From Branchipolynoe longqiensis (Eukaryota; Annelida; Polychaeta; Phyllodocida; Polynoidae): 64,000 bases of DNA. A program made the position numbers and the translations under genes. Below, one piece after another: positions 46,306-56,690 of the stretch. The stretch covers positions 108,048,844 through 108,112,843 of the forward strand of contig CM059191.1 of NCBI GenBank assembly GCA_030323885.1, read 5' to 3'. Each line of letters starts with the position of its first letter. Positions within the stretch are counted from its first letter, which is position 1. Below the pieces are notes generated by a model, which made no database searches, was not told the origin of the DNA, and worked only from the letters and a program-made list of their open reading frames with translations.

Positions 46306-47732
46306 TTACCGTCTTTGTTCTTGATACATTTACTGCTTCTCTGTCTGTATCCTTGACCTGCTATCTCTTTCACTTTCTTGTTCATCTCTCTTGAACGATG
46401 TTGAGACTCAAGTTGTTCCACTACTTCACACTTCTTATTCCACCATTCATCTTTAGCTTTTTTGCATTCATCTTCTATTTCAATCTTCAGGTGTTTGTAT
46501 TTAAGTGGATCAGTGGTTTTCACTTTCTTCCTTTCTGCCATCTTTTCTAGTATGGTTTGCGTCATCCATGATTGCTTTGTCTCTCGTTTTTTATTTGGTA
46601 ACACCTCCTCTGCTGACTTGACCATGCTTTCTCTGAGAGCTTCCCATTCCATTTCAATGTTGTTATACTCTCTCTGAGGAGTTTCTTCATTCATCAGTAC
46701 ACTGAATTTGTTATGAACAGAGACATTATACTTAGTTCTGTATTTTGCATCTTTTAACATGTTCATATCCATTTGAATGTTGTTTTTAATTTTGTTCTGC
46801 TGTTTCAATTTCACTACCATACTGATTACTACTGGATTATGATCCGAACATATGTCAGCACCTGGATATGTCCTTGCCTGTTTGATACAATTTCGATATC
46901 GTTGGTTGACAAGAATGTAATCGATCTGGTTCCGACATACATCACCAGGGCTCTTCCATGTATATAGTCTTCTCTTTGGATGTTCAAATAAGGTGTTAGC
47001 AATTACTAGTTTTGATGTCAAACAGAAATTTATCAAGTATTCACCACGATCATTTCTCTCACCTAAGCCAAATCTTCCTGTTACTGGATATTCATGTTGT
47101 TCTCCAACTTTCGCATTCCAATCGCCCATAACAATTGTTATTTCTCCAGACTTGGTGTATTCCATTACCTTTTTGATGCTGTCATAGAACTCGTTGACTT
47201 CTTCATCATCGTGATCTGAGGTTGGTGCATAAACTTGCAGAATGTTTATATTGAACGGTTTTCCCCTCAGCTTCATCATAATAATTCTGTCAGATACTGG
47301 CCAGAATCCAATCATTGTGGCGGCAATGGACTTCTTCATCATAATTCCAACGCCATACTGATGTTTTTCATCTCCAGAATATATCATATCTACCTCATCA
47401 TCACCTATCCTCCCATCACCCCTCCATCTCGTCTCAGCTATACCTAGGATGTCAAGGTTTAGCGCTGTCATTTCCACTTTAAGGTTGTCATATCGGCCTG
47501 GTTTGTACAATGTTCGTACATTCCATGTTCCAATCTTTAGCACCTTTCCTCCAGTTTTCAGTTGCCTGACATCAGATGCATACCTTCCTATTTTAGGCTT
47601 TGGGTTTACATTGTCATTACTAGGTTTCTTAATAGTTGAAGGAAAGGTGCCTCCACTGTAGCTATTAGAAGGCTTCCCCGCAGAGGGACCAGAGTTGTCT
47701 CCATCTCTAAATTTGCTTCCATTAATTACCAT
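46281..47732 (-). pseudogene. RTE LINE ORF, endonuclease part
   Basis: 483 codons from MVINGSKF. Apurinic-like endonuclease that nicks target DNA for target-primed reverse transcription. Motifs in order: KIGTWNVRTLYKPGRYDN (~residue 66, catalytic Asn), GIAETRWRGDG (Glu), LQVYAPTSD, MGDWNAKVG (Asp/Asn), NQIDYIL, and SDHNPVV (Asp-His). After residue ~320 comes the linker to RT. The frame ends in KKMK because one base is missing; it should continue into the frame starting at 46305. The ancestral start may be upstream of the chosen Met. Confidence 0.9.
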
Positions 47733-48306
47733 TGCTTACTATGGGTAAATACTTGGTAGGTTCCCCTTCCTTTCCAAGGTGACTGGCCACTTACTCATCT
47801 TTGTCAGAGTGTGCCCTGATGAGCCACATCATCTTGCTGTTACACCTTCAAAGCTATTGATCTTCTAACTCATCTGCTGCTCCAGTCTTCATGCACTTGA
47901 AGGGGTGACATCCCCTGACCACACCAACAAAGTTGATGTGCACCGCACTTAGTTTAGGCCGACAATTGAGTCGGTATGGCCGCTGGTGTGCACTACCAAC
48001 TTCTGGTCTTCCCATAAATGGGACTAGCCGCACGGCAGCGGGGGTTTTAAATCAGAGTTTACCTTCTCCTAGATGAGCAGTCAGCCAAGATTGACGAGCC
48101 CCACCTGCCCGAAGCATCTGGTTTTGAGGCGCCAGAGATCCGCCTTTGCCCCTTCTCCCGTCAGTAGAAACAGTTTCGCCTCGTGAAGGCCGGGAGTTGG
48201 ACTTGGTTATCAGAGGCTATTTGATACGCATGCCATGAGAAAGTACTTTATAGGTAGTGAGAGCTTGTCCTCACTATCACTTCCGGCAATACTAACCTTG
48301 AAACTA

Positions 48307-49395
48307 GTGAGTGTCATACAGGCTGCATATGTAAGTGTCATACAAGTTGAAGACATAAGTGTCATACAAGCTGTAGACATAGGTGGAATACAAGCTGCAC
48401 ACATAAGTTTCATACAAGCTGTAGACATAAGTGTTATACAATCTGTAGACATAAGTTAGTTCAAACAAGTTGTAGACATAAGTAGTGTCAGACAAGCTGC
48501 AGACATAAGTGTCATAAAAGCTGCAGAGATAAGTGAGTGTCATACAAGCTGCATACTTAGAGGGTATCATACAAGCTGCAGACATAAGTGTGTGTCATAC
48601 AAGCTGCAAACATAAGTGTCATACAAGCTGTAGACATAAGTGAGTGACATACAAGCTGCAGACATAAGTGAGTGTCATACAAGTTGTCGACATGAGTGTC
48701 ATACAAACTGCAGACATAAGTGTGTCATACAAGCTGTAGATATAAGTGAGTGGCATACAAGATGTAGACATAAGTTTCACACAACCTGCAGACATAAGTG
48801 AGTGTCATACAAGCTGCAGACATAAGTGAGTGTCATACAAGCTGTAGACATAAGTGAGTGTCACACAAGCTCCAGACATAAGTGAGTGTCATACAAGCTG
48901 TATACATAAGTTGGTGTCACACAAGCTGCAGACATACGTTTGTGTCATACAAGCTGTAGACATAAGTGAATGTCATACAAGCTGCATACCTAAGTGAGTG
49001 TCATACAAGCTGTAGACATAAGTTGGTGTCACACAAGCTGCAGACATAAGTGAGTGTCATACAAGCTGCATACATAAGTGAGTGCCATACAAGCTGCAGA
49101 CATACGTGAGTGTCATACAAGCTGTAGACATAAGTGAGTGCCATACAAGCTGCAGACATACGTGAGTGTCATACAAGCTGTAGACATAAGTGAGTGCCAT
49201 ACAAGCTGCAGACATACGTGAGTGTCATACAAGCTGCAGACATAAGTGAGTGTCATACAAGCTGCATACATAAGTGAGTGCCATACAAGCTGCAGACATA
49301 CGTGAGTGTCATACAAGCTGTAGACATAAGTGAGTGTCATACAAGCTGCAGACATAAGTGTCATACAAGCTGCAGACATAAGTGAGCATCATACA
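48307..49395 (+). repeat. Minisatellite 15b, 22- to 30-bp units
   Basis: The same array as 43443-44685 continues after the LINE: catacaagctgcagacataa with optional gtga. About 40 units. Ends near 49395. Confidence 0.94.
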
Positions 49396-49555
49396 TGCTG
49401 CATACAAAAGGAAGTAACCAGCTTAACACAAGCTGGGTGAGAGTCAAAACTATTGAAAGGTTGCACTAGTGACCTTTGTATCCGGTCTACTCAGGTATCA
49501 TTGCGAATACAGGTGAGAACATTGTGGTGCCCTGGAGTCCAAGCCACCCACTGTG

Positions 49556-49932
49556 CGACCCGCCGTGTGACCTTGCCTTCACTTTGCAATGACCTTGTTG
49601 TGATTGTTGTAACATTACTGTGATATTATTGTTACTGTACCATAACCTTATCATGAACTTACCGCGACGTTGTCGTGACCTCACCATGGCATTGCTATGA
49701 CTATCATGTGGTCATGCAGTGACCTTGTCCTGATCTTATAGTAATCTTGTCATGAACTTGTCGTGACCTTGCTATGACCTTAATATGACCGAACCGTGAC
49801 CTTTTCAGGAACCTATGTGACTGCAGTGAGCCTGTAATGAACTTAGCGTGCCGTTGCAATGATTTTGCATTGAACTTGGTATGACCTTGCCGTGAACTTT
49901 CCGTGAAAATGTCATGACCTTACCATGAGATT
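49556..49932 (+). repeat. Degenerate repeat 16a (gtgacctt units)
   Basis: Loose 15-bp-period repeats such as gtgaccttgctatgacctta and catgaacttgtcgtgacc. Interrupted at 49933 by two tandem elements and resumed at 53050. 49396-49555 is unique without a feature. Confidence 0.85.
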
Positions 49933-50221
49933 GGTCGTAATGCGAAGCATTACGTTTGATGCGAGGAAAGGAAGAGTCCCCCCCCCTCCTGACCCCGGGC
50001 TGTCGCGCAGCATTCGCGCCTCGCGCGACGCCCGCTGCTCACCCTCGCCCTCCCCCCGCCCTGAGCCTTCACGCCTTCCCTGCCACTGCTCACCTTCTCC
50101 CTTATAAGGCCGCCCGCCCGCCTCCTTCAGCCATTCGCCTCCAGTCTCCACCACGCTGCCCTTCTTCAGAATGAAAAGAACCAGGCTACGGAACACTCAG
50201 TAGCAATCCTCGATAGTAGGA

Positions 50222-50557
50222 TTTATTTATTTGTTTATTATTTTCTGTCCTGGCAACATCTAAGGTCATATCAGGATGGGTACCGACTTGTGACAGTGCG
50301 CACTCAGGGTGCCTTTATAGTGTTGCCCTACTGGGAGACCAAGTCACCGGCACCATGACCCGATACCACACACAGTCACATTATCATGATACTGTGTTAA
50401 CTAGTCCTTGTCCTATCCTATTATTAAATGCCAAGTGCCAGGCTAGGTAGCGACAAGCATAAATTATATATGTCATTGGTTTGACTCGGCTAGGATTCCA
50501 ACTCCCGACCATCCGCACAAGAAGCCTGCGCTCTACCAATTCGGCCACCGCGTCCAG
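50222..50557 (-). mobile_element. tRNA-derived SINE, copy 2
   Basis: 336 bp on the minus strand, flanked by tcgatagtagga at 50210-50221 and 50558-50569. The head reads ggacgcggtggccgaattgg (A box), then gggagttggaatcc (weakened B box). The body ends in an AT-rich tail (aataaacaaataaataaa). Related to 755-1342. LINE-type mobilisation is indicated by the 12-bp target duplication and tail. Confidence 0.82.
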
Positions 50558-50655
50558 TTCGATAGTAGGAATTGAGTGCCGCTGAGAAGTTGGGAGACCC
50601 GGACCGGACCCCCATTCTCCAGGAGACCAGGAGACCCGGACCGGACCGCTCCAGG

Positions 50656-52361
50656 ATGCCCAGACACGGCAAAGGCACGGGCCGCCACAGCCCCCGGGCG
50701 ACCGCCCTGGCCGCGCCGGGACCATCCTCGGGCGCGCCGGGAGGCGCGTCGGCCTCCTCGGCCCCGGCCTCTCCCTCGGCACCCTCGGGCACCGAGATAA
50801 CTCAGGTTCTCAAGGCTCTCCTCGACCTTCGGGCCCTCCAGCGCGCCACCACCGCCGGCCTCCACGCACGCCTGGACGCCATCGAATCGAGGAGAGCCCG
50901 AGGGCAACCCTCTTGCACCACGCCACCGCCCGCCCGCCACCGCCCGCCCCGAGGCGGACGGCGTACGGCACACCGCCCATCCCAGCACCTCGGGCACACG
51001 CCCCCACGGAGGCGCGCCCTCCCCCGCCGCCTCAAGCACCGCGCGGCAGCCGTCTCACCGCCGCGCCCGAGGGGACGCCCCCGCCCGCCCCGAGGAGGGG
51101 GCCGCCGCAGCTCGGCCCCGGGCCCCTCCCCGGTGCTGCGGGACCACCCCCCCCCCACCACCAGAGCCCAGCCCAGCCCAGTTCGCCCGAGGCGCGGCCT
51201 GACCGCCGCCCCGGCACTGCCGACCTCATCGGCAACCACCTCCCAGTCGGGCCCCAGCGCCCCCTCAGTAAGGCTCCCATCGCCGCCCAGCGCCAGTCGC
51301 CCATCACCGACCACAGCCCAGCCCAGCCTCGCGAGGAACCCTCAGACCACAGCCCAGCCCAGCCCAGTTTGCCCGAGGCGCGGCCTGACCGCCGCCTCGG
51401 CACTGCCGACCTCATCGGCAACCACCTCCCAGTCGGGCCCCAGCGCCCCCTCAGTAAGGCTCCCATCGCCGCCCAGCGCCAGTCGCCCATCACGGACCAC
51501 AGCCCAGCCCAGCCTCACGAGGAACCCTCAGACCACAGCCCAGCCCACCCCAGGTTGCCCGAGGCGCGGCCTGACCGCCGCCTCGGCACTGCCGACCTCA
51601 TCGGCAACCACCTCCCAGTCGGGCCCCAGCGCCCCCTCAGTAAGGCTCCCATCGCCGCCCAGCGCCAGTCGCCCATCACGGACCACAGCCCAGCCCAGCC
51701 TCTCGAGGAACCCTCAGACCACAGCCCAGCCCAGCCCAGCCTGCCCGAGGCGCGGCCTGACCGGTCACAGCCTCGCCGGACCTCCTCACCGGATCCCTCC
51801 AAGGAGCGGGCCTCCTCTATCTTTGGCCGCCCGCCCCTTGTCGACGTAGGCCCCGGACACTCCCACCCACACAGGGAACTCACACCTCACACCCGCCTCC
51901 AGTCTCCACCACGCTGCCCTTCTTCTTCCGACCTCACCTCGCCGGACCCCACCTCCGACCCCACCTCGGACCGCTGCAACTCCTCAGGCCGCCCCAAGCA
52001 TGCCAGGACAAGGCAAGGGCTCCCGGACGACCGCCCTGGCCACGCCGGGGCCCTCCTGCGTCCGGCCCCCGACACTCCCCGCCCACGCCTTGGTGCGGGC
52101 AGGGGGGGGGGGGTCTCCTGTCGGCGCAGCCCCCGGACACTCGCCTCATGGCCCAGGGGACCTGGACCTCCGAGGCGGTGCACTCCTACGTGCCCTGCCT
52201 CGCCCCCTCGGGCGCGCCTCGAGCCCTCTCCTCCGTTTTGGTGGAGGGCTCTTCGGCGCACCCCCTTCCATAGACCCTCAGGACTCCCTCCTCGGGCCTT
52301 TCCCTCGGCCGGACGCTCTCAGCATATAACCTACCCTCGATATCTTCTCTATAGATTTTGA
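50656..52361 (+). other. GC-rich open region inside the long element
   Basis: Two long overlapping + frames (from 50572 to 51849 and from 50913 to 52361) are open mainly because the DNA is about 75% GC and contains a 177-bp repeat (a multiple of 3). The stretch after MPRHGKGTGRH has a plausible short helix (ITQVLKALLDLRALQR), reminiscent of a gag coiled coil; downstream is Pro/Ala/Ser-rich low complexity. A second start-like MPGQGKGSRTT at 51998 resembles the first. No enzyme domain. I cannot assign a function and doubt most of it is coding. Confidence 0.3.
51170..51760 (+). repeat. 177-bp tandem repeat, ~3.3 units
   Basis: gcccgaggcgcggcctgacc to cctcagaccacagcccagcc repeated with few changes. 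The start gcccgaggcg is the same word as in the element's 3' terminal hairpin. Confidence 0.92.
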
Positions 52362-52507
52362 TATTTGCACTGTTACCTGCCCTGTATATCTCTTCTATAT
52401 GTTTTGATACTGATTGCTGTATATTGCTCTGTTTATATATTGCCCGAGGCGTCTCAATAAACGCCTCAGTTTCCCACTCCCGAGTTCTGTCTTCCTTTTT
52501 GCGCATC

Positions 52508-53049
52508 GGTCGTAATGCGAAGCATTACGTTTGATGCGAGGAAAGGAAGAGTCCCCCCCCCTCCTGACCCCGGGCTGTCGCGCAGCATTCGCGCCTCGCG
52601 CGACGCCCGCTGCTCACCCTCGCCCTCCCCCCGCCCTGAGCCTTCACGCCTTCCCTGCCACTGCTCACCTTCTCCCTTATAAGGCCGACCGCCCGCCTCC
52701 TTCAGCCATTCGCCTCCAGTCTCCACCACGCTGCCCTTCTTCTCCACCCACCCACCCAACTATCTCCTTCTAGCTCCCTTCCTGGTGGAGGGCTCTTCGG
52801 CGCACCCCCTTCCATAGACCCTCAGGACTCCCTCCTCGGGCCTTTCCCTCGGCCGGACGCTCTCAGCATATAACCTACCCTCGATATCTTCTTTATAGAT
52901 TTTGATATTTGCACTGTTACCTGCCCTGTATATCTCCTCTATATGTTTTGATACTGATTGCTGTATATTGCTCTTTATATATTGCCCGAGGCGTCTCAAT
53001 AAACGCCTCAGTTTCCCACTCCCGAGTTCTGTCTTCCTTTTTGCGCATC
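52508..53049 (+). mobile_element. Unclassified GC-rich element, short form
   Basis: 542 bp, ggtcgtaatgcg to ttgcgcatc, directly abutting the long copy without spacer. It equals the long form's first ~240 and last ~270 bases with a new ~35-base join (cacccacccaactatctcct). Could be a deletion derivative, or the pair could be split repeats. Followed by the interrupted gtgacctt array. Confidence 0.75.
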
Positions 53050-53108
53050 ACTGTGACATTACCGTGATATTACCATGACCTTACTGTGACCTTGGCGTGA
53101 CCTTGCAG
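53050..53108 (+). repeat. Degenerate repeat 16b reaching the acceptor
   Basis: Units such as gtgatattaccatgacctta continue from 49556-49932. The last unit is gcgtgaccttgcag, whose final AG is the acceptor of exon 53109. Confidence 0.85.
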
Positions 53109-53286
53109 GTTCTGGGGCGGGGCGGGGTGCGGCAGTCAGACAGCCGCGCCTGGTGACGAGACGACTGAGCTGGAGCTGGAGAGTGCGGCCGGCATGTTCC
53201 TCGTGCTGCTAGGGGGCGTCCTGCTCGGCGGAGGCGCACTCGGTCTGGAGCGACTTCTGCGCAGACTCAACATCATCAAGGCCAAG
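53109..53286 (+). CDS. Ionotropic glutamate receptor exon: pre-M4 and M4
   Basis: 178 bases: one base completing Lys, then 59 residues, phase 0 at the end. Joined to the previous exon it reads ESK-FWGGAGCG, the K.KWW....C motif at the end of S2; Cys7 is the expected disulfide partner of the Cys ending exon 30311-30699. Residues ~26-46 (AAGMFLVLLGGVLLGGGALG) form the last membrane segment M4, followed by ERLLRRLNIIKAK on the cytoplasmic side. Donor aag|gtagca is weaker than the others; if unused, the frame continues to a stop at 53488. Confidence 0.9.
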
Positions 53287-53382
53287 GTAGCACTTTGCTG
53301 GTTGACTCAGCTCATCCGTGTGTTGCAGGGTGTCAGTCTGTTCGTGGTAAAAATGCACCAAACTGACAGGCTGGTTGGCGGT

Positions 53383-53450
53383 GCCTTCGTTGTGGCTCGT
53401 TGTGCCTTCGTTGTGCCTCGTTGTGCCTTCGTTGTGCCTCGTCGTGCCTC
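53383..53450 (+). repeat. Short tandem repeat in the last intron
   Basis: About three copies of gttgtgcctcgttgtgcctt. 53451-53740 after it holds no feature I can support. Confidence 0.8.
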
Positions 53451-53796
53451 GGCAGGCGGCTTACCGGGCGGGAGGTGGGGCAGGTGGTGAACCCACACGT
53501 CAAGTACGGTTTTAGCTAACAGTAAATATTTGCTAAGATAATTTCAATTCAGTCTACATTCGAAATAAATGTATGGCACGAAGCCTGCCAAGTTTGGTAG
53601 TCCTGAGGGGTGCGTTTGTAAGTGCAAAGTACGGGACTTGTAGTGAATGGGGAACAAGCAGAAGCTGCAAATCGATGTGCTGGCACGTGCATGGACGGCA
53701 AGAACTCGTATCTAGTAGCCTTAATAAACATAGGTGCTTTCAGCACAAGTTGCAGACATAAGCCTGACAGTAGCAGAAACAAGCAAACCATGTGAT

Positions 53797-53837
53797 AGTA
53801 GAGGCAGGCTGAACTGTCCGTTCAGCCTGCCTCTACT
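53797..53837. repeat. Perfect hairpin made of a minisatellite-14 unit
   Basis: agtagaggcaggctgaac at 53797-53814 and its exact reverse complement at 53820-53837, with a 5-base loop. The arm is a unit of the 41450-43262 array. Nearby caagttgcagacataag (~53747) and acatacaagctgta (~53960) are units of the 43443-49395 array. Confidence 0.9.
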
Positions 53838-53994
53838 CAAAACCTGTCATACAGGTAATGTGGACAGAGCTGTGAGTGCTGTACTGTACAAGTACAAGCT
53901 ACTAGTAGTGTACATACAACTAGTCACTCATCATTACCTAGGCACAGGTCCATACATGGACATACAAGCTGTATTGTCATAAGTGAGTGTCCTT

Positions 53995-54540
53995 ATAACT
54001 CACACAGCAGGTGTTCAGTGACTAGGTGAGGCTTTATGTAGAACTCACACAGCAGGTGTTCAGTGACTTGGTGAGGCTTTATGTATAACTTATACAGCAC
54101 GTGTTGAGTGACTAGGTAAGCATTTATGCATAACACACATAGCAGCTGTTAGGTGAATGGGTAAGGCTTTATGTAGAACTCACACAGCAGGTGTTGAGAG
54201 ACTAAGTAAGGCTTTGTGTATAACTCACACAGCAGGTGTTGAGTGACTAGCTAAGGCTGTATGTACAACTCACACAGCAGGTATTGAGAGACTAGGTAAG
54301 GCTTTATGTACAACTCACACAGCAGGTATTGAGAGACTAGGTGAGGCTTTATGTCATCATCATCATGTATAACTCACACAGCAGGTGTTGAGAGACTAAG
54401 TAAGGCTTTATGTATAACTTATACAGCACGTGTTGAGTGACTAGGTGAGGCTTTATGTATAACTCACATAGCAGGTGTTGAGATACTAAGTAAGGATGTA
54501 TGTATAACTCACACAGCAGGTGTTGAGTGAGTGACTAGGC
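53995..54540 (+). repeat. Minisatellite 18a, ~46-bp unit
   Basis: About 11 units of ctcacacagcaggtgttgag plus tgactaggtaaggctttatg. One unit contains a (atc)4 insert near 54355. Confidence 0.92.
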
Positions 54541-55188
54541 ATTGTTGAGTGCCTAGGTAATGGTAAGTGGCTAGGTAATGGTGAGTGCCTAGGTAATGGT
54601 GAGTGACTAGGTAATGGTGAGTGACTAGGCATTGTTGAGTGCCTAGGTAATGGTAAGTGCCTAGGTAATGGTGAGTGACTAGGTAATGGTGAGTGACTAG
54701 GTAATGGTGAGTGCCTAGGTAATGGTAAGTGCCTAGGTAATGTTGAGTGCCTAGGTAATGGTGAGTGACTAGGAAATGGTAAGTGCCTAGGTAATGGTAA
54801 GTGGCTAGGTAATGGTGAGTGACTAGGTAATGGTGAGTGACTAGGTAATGGTGAGTGACTAGGTAATGGTGAGTGCCTAGGTAATGGTGAGTGACTAGGT
54901 AATGGTGAGTGACTAGGTAATGTTGAGTGCCTAGGTAATGGTAAGTGCCTAGGTAATGGTGAGTGACTAGGTAATGGTGAGTGACTAGGTAATGGTGAGT
55001 GACTAGGCATTGTTGAGTGCCTAGGTAATGGTAAGTGCCTAGGTAATGGTGAGTGACTAGGTAATGGTGAGTGACTAGGCATTGTTGAGTGCCTAGGTAA
55101 TGGTAAGTGCCTAGGTAATGGTGAGTGACTAGGTAATGGTGAGTGACTAGGTAATGTTGAGTGCCTAGGTAATGGTGAGTGAACCGGG
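54541..55188 (+). repeat. Minisatellite 18b, ~18-bp unit
   Basis: gtgagtgactaggtaatg and variants (gtgcctaggtaatg, aagtgcctagg) about 36 times. It seems derived from the gagtgactaggtaa core of 18a. GTGAGT donor-like motif in most units. Interrupted by LINE remnants, resumes at 56303. Confidence 0.94.
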
Positions 55189-55493
55189 GTATATATTCGA
55201 CGGATAGTGATTAAGAAGGATAACAAGTCCATAAAAACAGGGACGTACATCATCATGTTTGATACACCGTTTCCACCCAAGAATTTGAAAGTCGGAGAGA
55301 CAGCTTCAATTGTGTATAAATGGGATTCACCGATGGTCAGTTCTGAATGAATTCAGATTTTCCAAGGCCAAGATAGTCTGCATGCACTTCTGCCAGTTGC
55401 GCAGAGTGCATGCAGAACCAGAGCTGACCCTCGATGGGGATCCCATTAAAGTCGTCAAAGAAACCAGATTTTTGGGTCTCACTTTTGACACGA
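55189..55493 (+). pseudogene. Jockey/CR1-like LINE fragments
   Basis: 55196-55310 reads RRIVIKKDNKSIKTGTYIIM, like the region before the zinc knuckles in LINE ORF1 proteins. From 55318 follows WVL-type RT-thumb sequence: NEFRFSKAKIVCMHFCQL and ETRFLGLTFDT, typical of jockey-like reverse transcriptases. The two parts are non-adjacent in an intact element, so a deletion joined them. No function. Confidence 0.65.
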
Positions 55494-55523
55494 TTAGGGG
55501 TAGGGTTAGGGTTAGGGTTAGGT
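55494..55523 (+). repeat. Interstitial telomere-type repeat
   Basis: About four TTAGGG-type units (ttaggggtagggttagggtt agg), between two different LINE remnants. Too short to be a telomere. Confidence 0.9.
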
Positions 55524-55560
55524 TTATTATTCAAAAGTGAAATAGGTTACTCCAATAGAT

Positions 55561-56302
55561 CCAGAAAATAGTGGATGCTTTCTCCGATGTATCAAAGAAG
55601 TTCGGCCTGAAGATTAACATCAAGAAGACGGAGGTGCTGTACCAACCCAACTCTACAAGAACCCGCTCTGTTCCGGAATTCACCTACCTCGGAAGCACAA
55701 TATCAAGTGATGGGCGCATTGATGCTGAAATACAGAGGAGGATGGCCAAGGCTAGCGCATCTTTAAGCCGACTATGCCAGAGACTCTAGAACAACCACCA
55801 TGTGTCAATGCGTGTCAAAGGCCAGGTCTACCATGCAATCATGCTATCTACCCTACTATACGCGGCCGAGGCCTGGACAGTGTACAGATGACAGGTGGAA
55901 AAGCCACATGCCTTCATGATGCAACATCTGCATTCAATCATGAGGCTAACCTGGAAGGACAAAGTGACAAATAAGGAAATACTCGAATGGACGGGGCTGC
56001 CCTCTATGGAAGATGTTCCGATCAAAAAGAATCTCCGATGAACTGGACACCTCATGAGGATGTCATCAGACAGGCTACCAAAGCAGATCCTCTATTCTCA
56101 ACTGTCTTCTGGTTACAGAAAGAGAGGGCGCCCTGGTCTCCAGTTCAAGGATACCATCAAGAGAAACCTGAAGCTGAGAGACATTAAGACTGACTCATGG
56201 ACATCACTCTCACAGCAGAGAGCTAAATGGAGAGCGGCAGTCAAGTAATGAAAGCAGTCTTTGTCGCATCGTGACCGACAGGTTGATGATGATGATGATG
56301 AG
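55561..56302 (+). pseudogene. LINE (RTE-like) RT C-terminal fragment, copy 2
   Basis: Same element family as 39746-40641, opposite strand: DVSKKFGLKINIKKTEVLYQ, FTYLGSTISSDGRIDAEIQR, then shifted frames with NLRW/TGHLMRM-like sequence and GRPGLQFKDTIKRNLKLRDI. Ends at a (GATGAT)n tail (56283-56302) directly against the resumed 18-bp array. At least three frames needed. Confidence 0.85.
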
Positions 56303-56690
56303 GTACTGGTGAGTGACTAGCTAATGGTGAGTGTCTAGATAATGGTGAGTGACTAGGTAATGGTGAGTGACTAGGTAATGGTGAGTGACTAGGTAATGGT
56401 GAGTGACTAGGTAATGGTGAGTGTCTAGATAATGGTGAGTGACTAGGTAATGGTGAGTGACTAGGTAATGGTGAGTGACTAGGTAATGGTGAGTGTCTAG
56501 ATAATGCTGAGTGATTAGGTACTGGCGAGTGACTAGGTAATGGTGAGTGACTAGGTAATGGTGAGTGACTAGGTAATGGTGAGTGACTAGGTAATGGTGA
56601 GTGACTAGCTAATGGTGAGTGTCTAGATAATGCTGAGTGATTAGGTACTGGCGAGTGACTAGGTAATGGTGAGTGATTAGATAATGATGA
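56303..56690 (+). repeat. Minisatellite 18c, ~18-bp unit
   Basis: gtgagtgactaggtaatg resumes after the LINE, with gtgtctagataatg variants, about 21 units. Confidence 0.94.

Larger units (their letters stand above)
44686..48306 (-). mobile_element. RTE-clade LINE, nearly intact
   Basis: 3.6 kb on the minus strand with 5' UTR (48306-47733), endonuclease and reverse transcriptase, and a 3' (ATTG)n tail at 44686-44697. Flanked by agtgagtgtcat at 44674-44685 and 48307-48318, a 12-bp target duplication, though this word is also the repeat unit. Coding is broken only once, near 46300, where one base is missing between the two reading frames. Endonuclease sequence is of the type often mis-annotated as craniofacial development protein 2. 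Confidence 0.92.
49933..52507 (+). mobile_element. Unclassified GC-rich retroelement, long form
   Basis: Begins ggtcgtaatgcgaagcatta (a hairpin, cgtaatgc gaa gcattacg) and ends ttgcgcatc. The first ~240 and last ~270 bases are shared with the next copy (52508-53049), which lacks the middle. Near the ends gatgcgaggaaaggaag and, inverted, gatgcgcaaaaaggaag form imperfect terminal inverted repeats. Near the 3' end are gcccgaggcgtctcaataaa, a hairpin around a poly-A-type signal, and no poly-A tail. The middle holds a nested SINE, a GC-rich open region and a 177-bp tandem. The 5'-truncated copy at 2702 suggests RNA-mediated spread. Confidence 0.7.

Noticed and set aside
45179..47661. Plus-strand frames inside the RTE LINE
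   Set aside because: Shadows of the minus-strand endonuclease and RT frames.
50572..52361. Two overlapping 425- and 482-codon GC-rich genes
   Set aside because: Frames overlap over ~900 bases with equal openness, consist of a 177-bp repeat, and the base composition lacks stops; listed only as an open region.
55494..55523. Chromosome end
   Set aside because: Only about four TTAGGG-type units with normal sequence on both sides.
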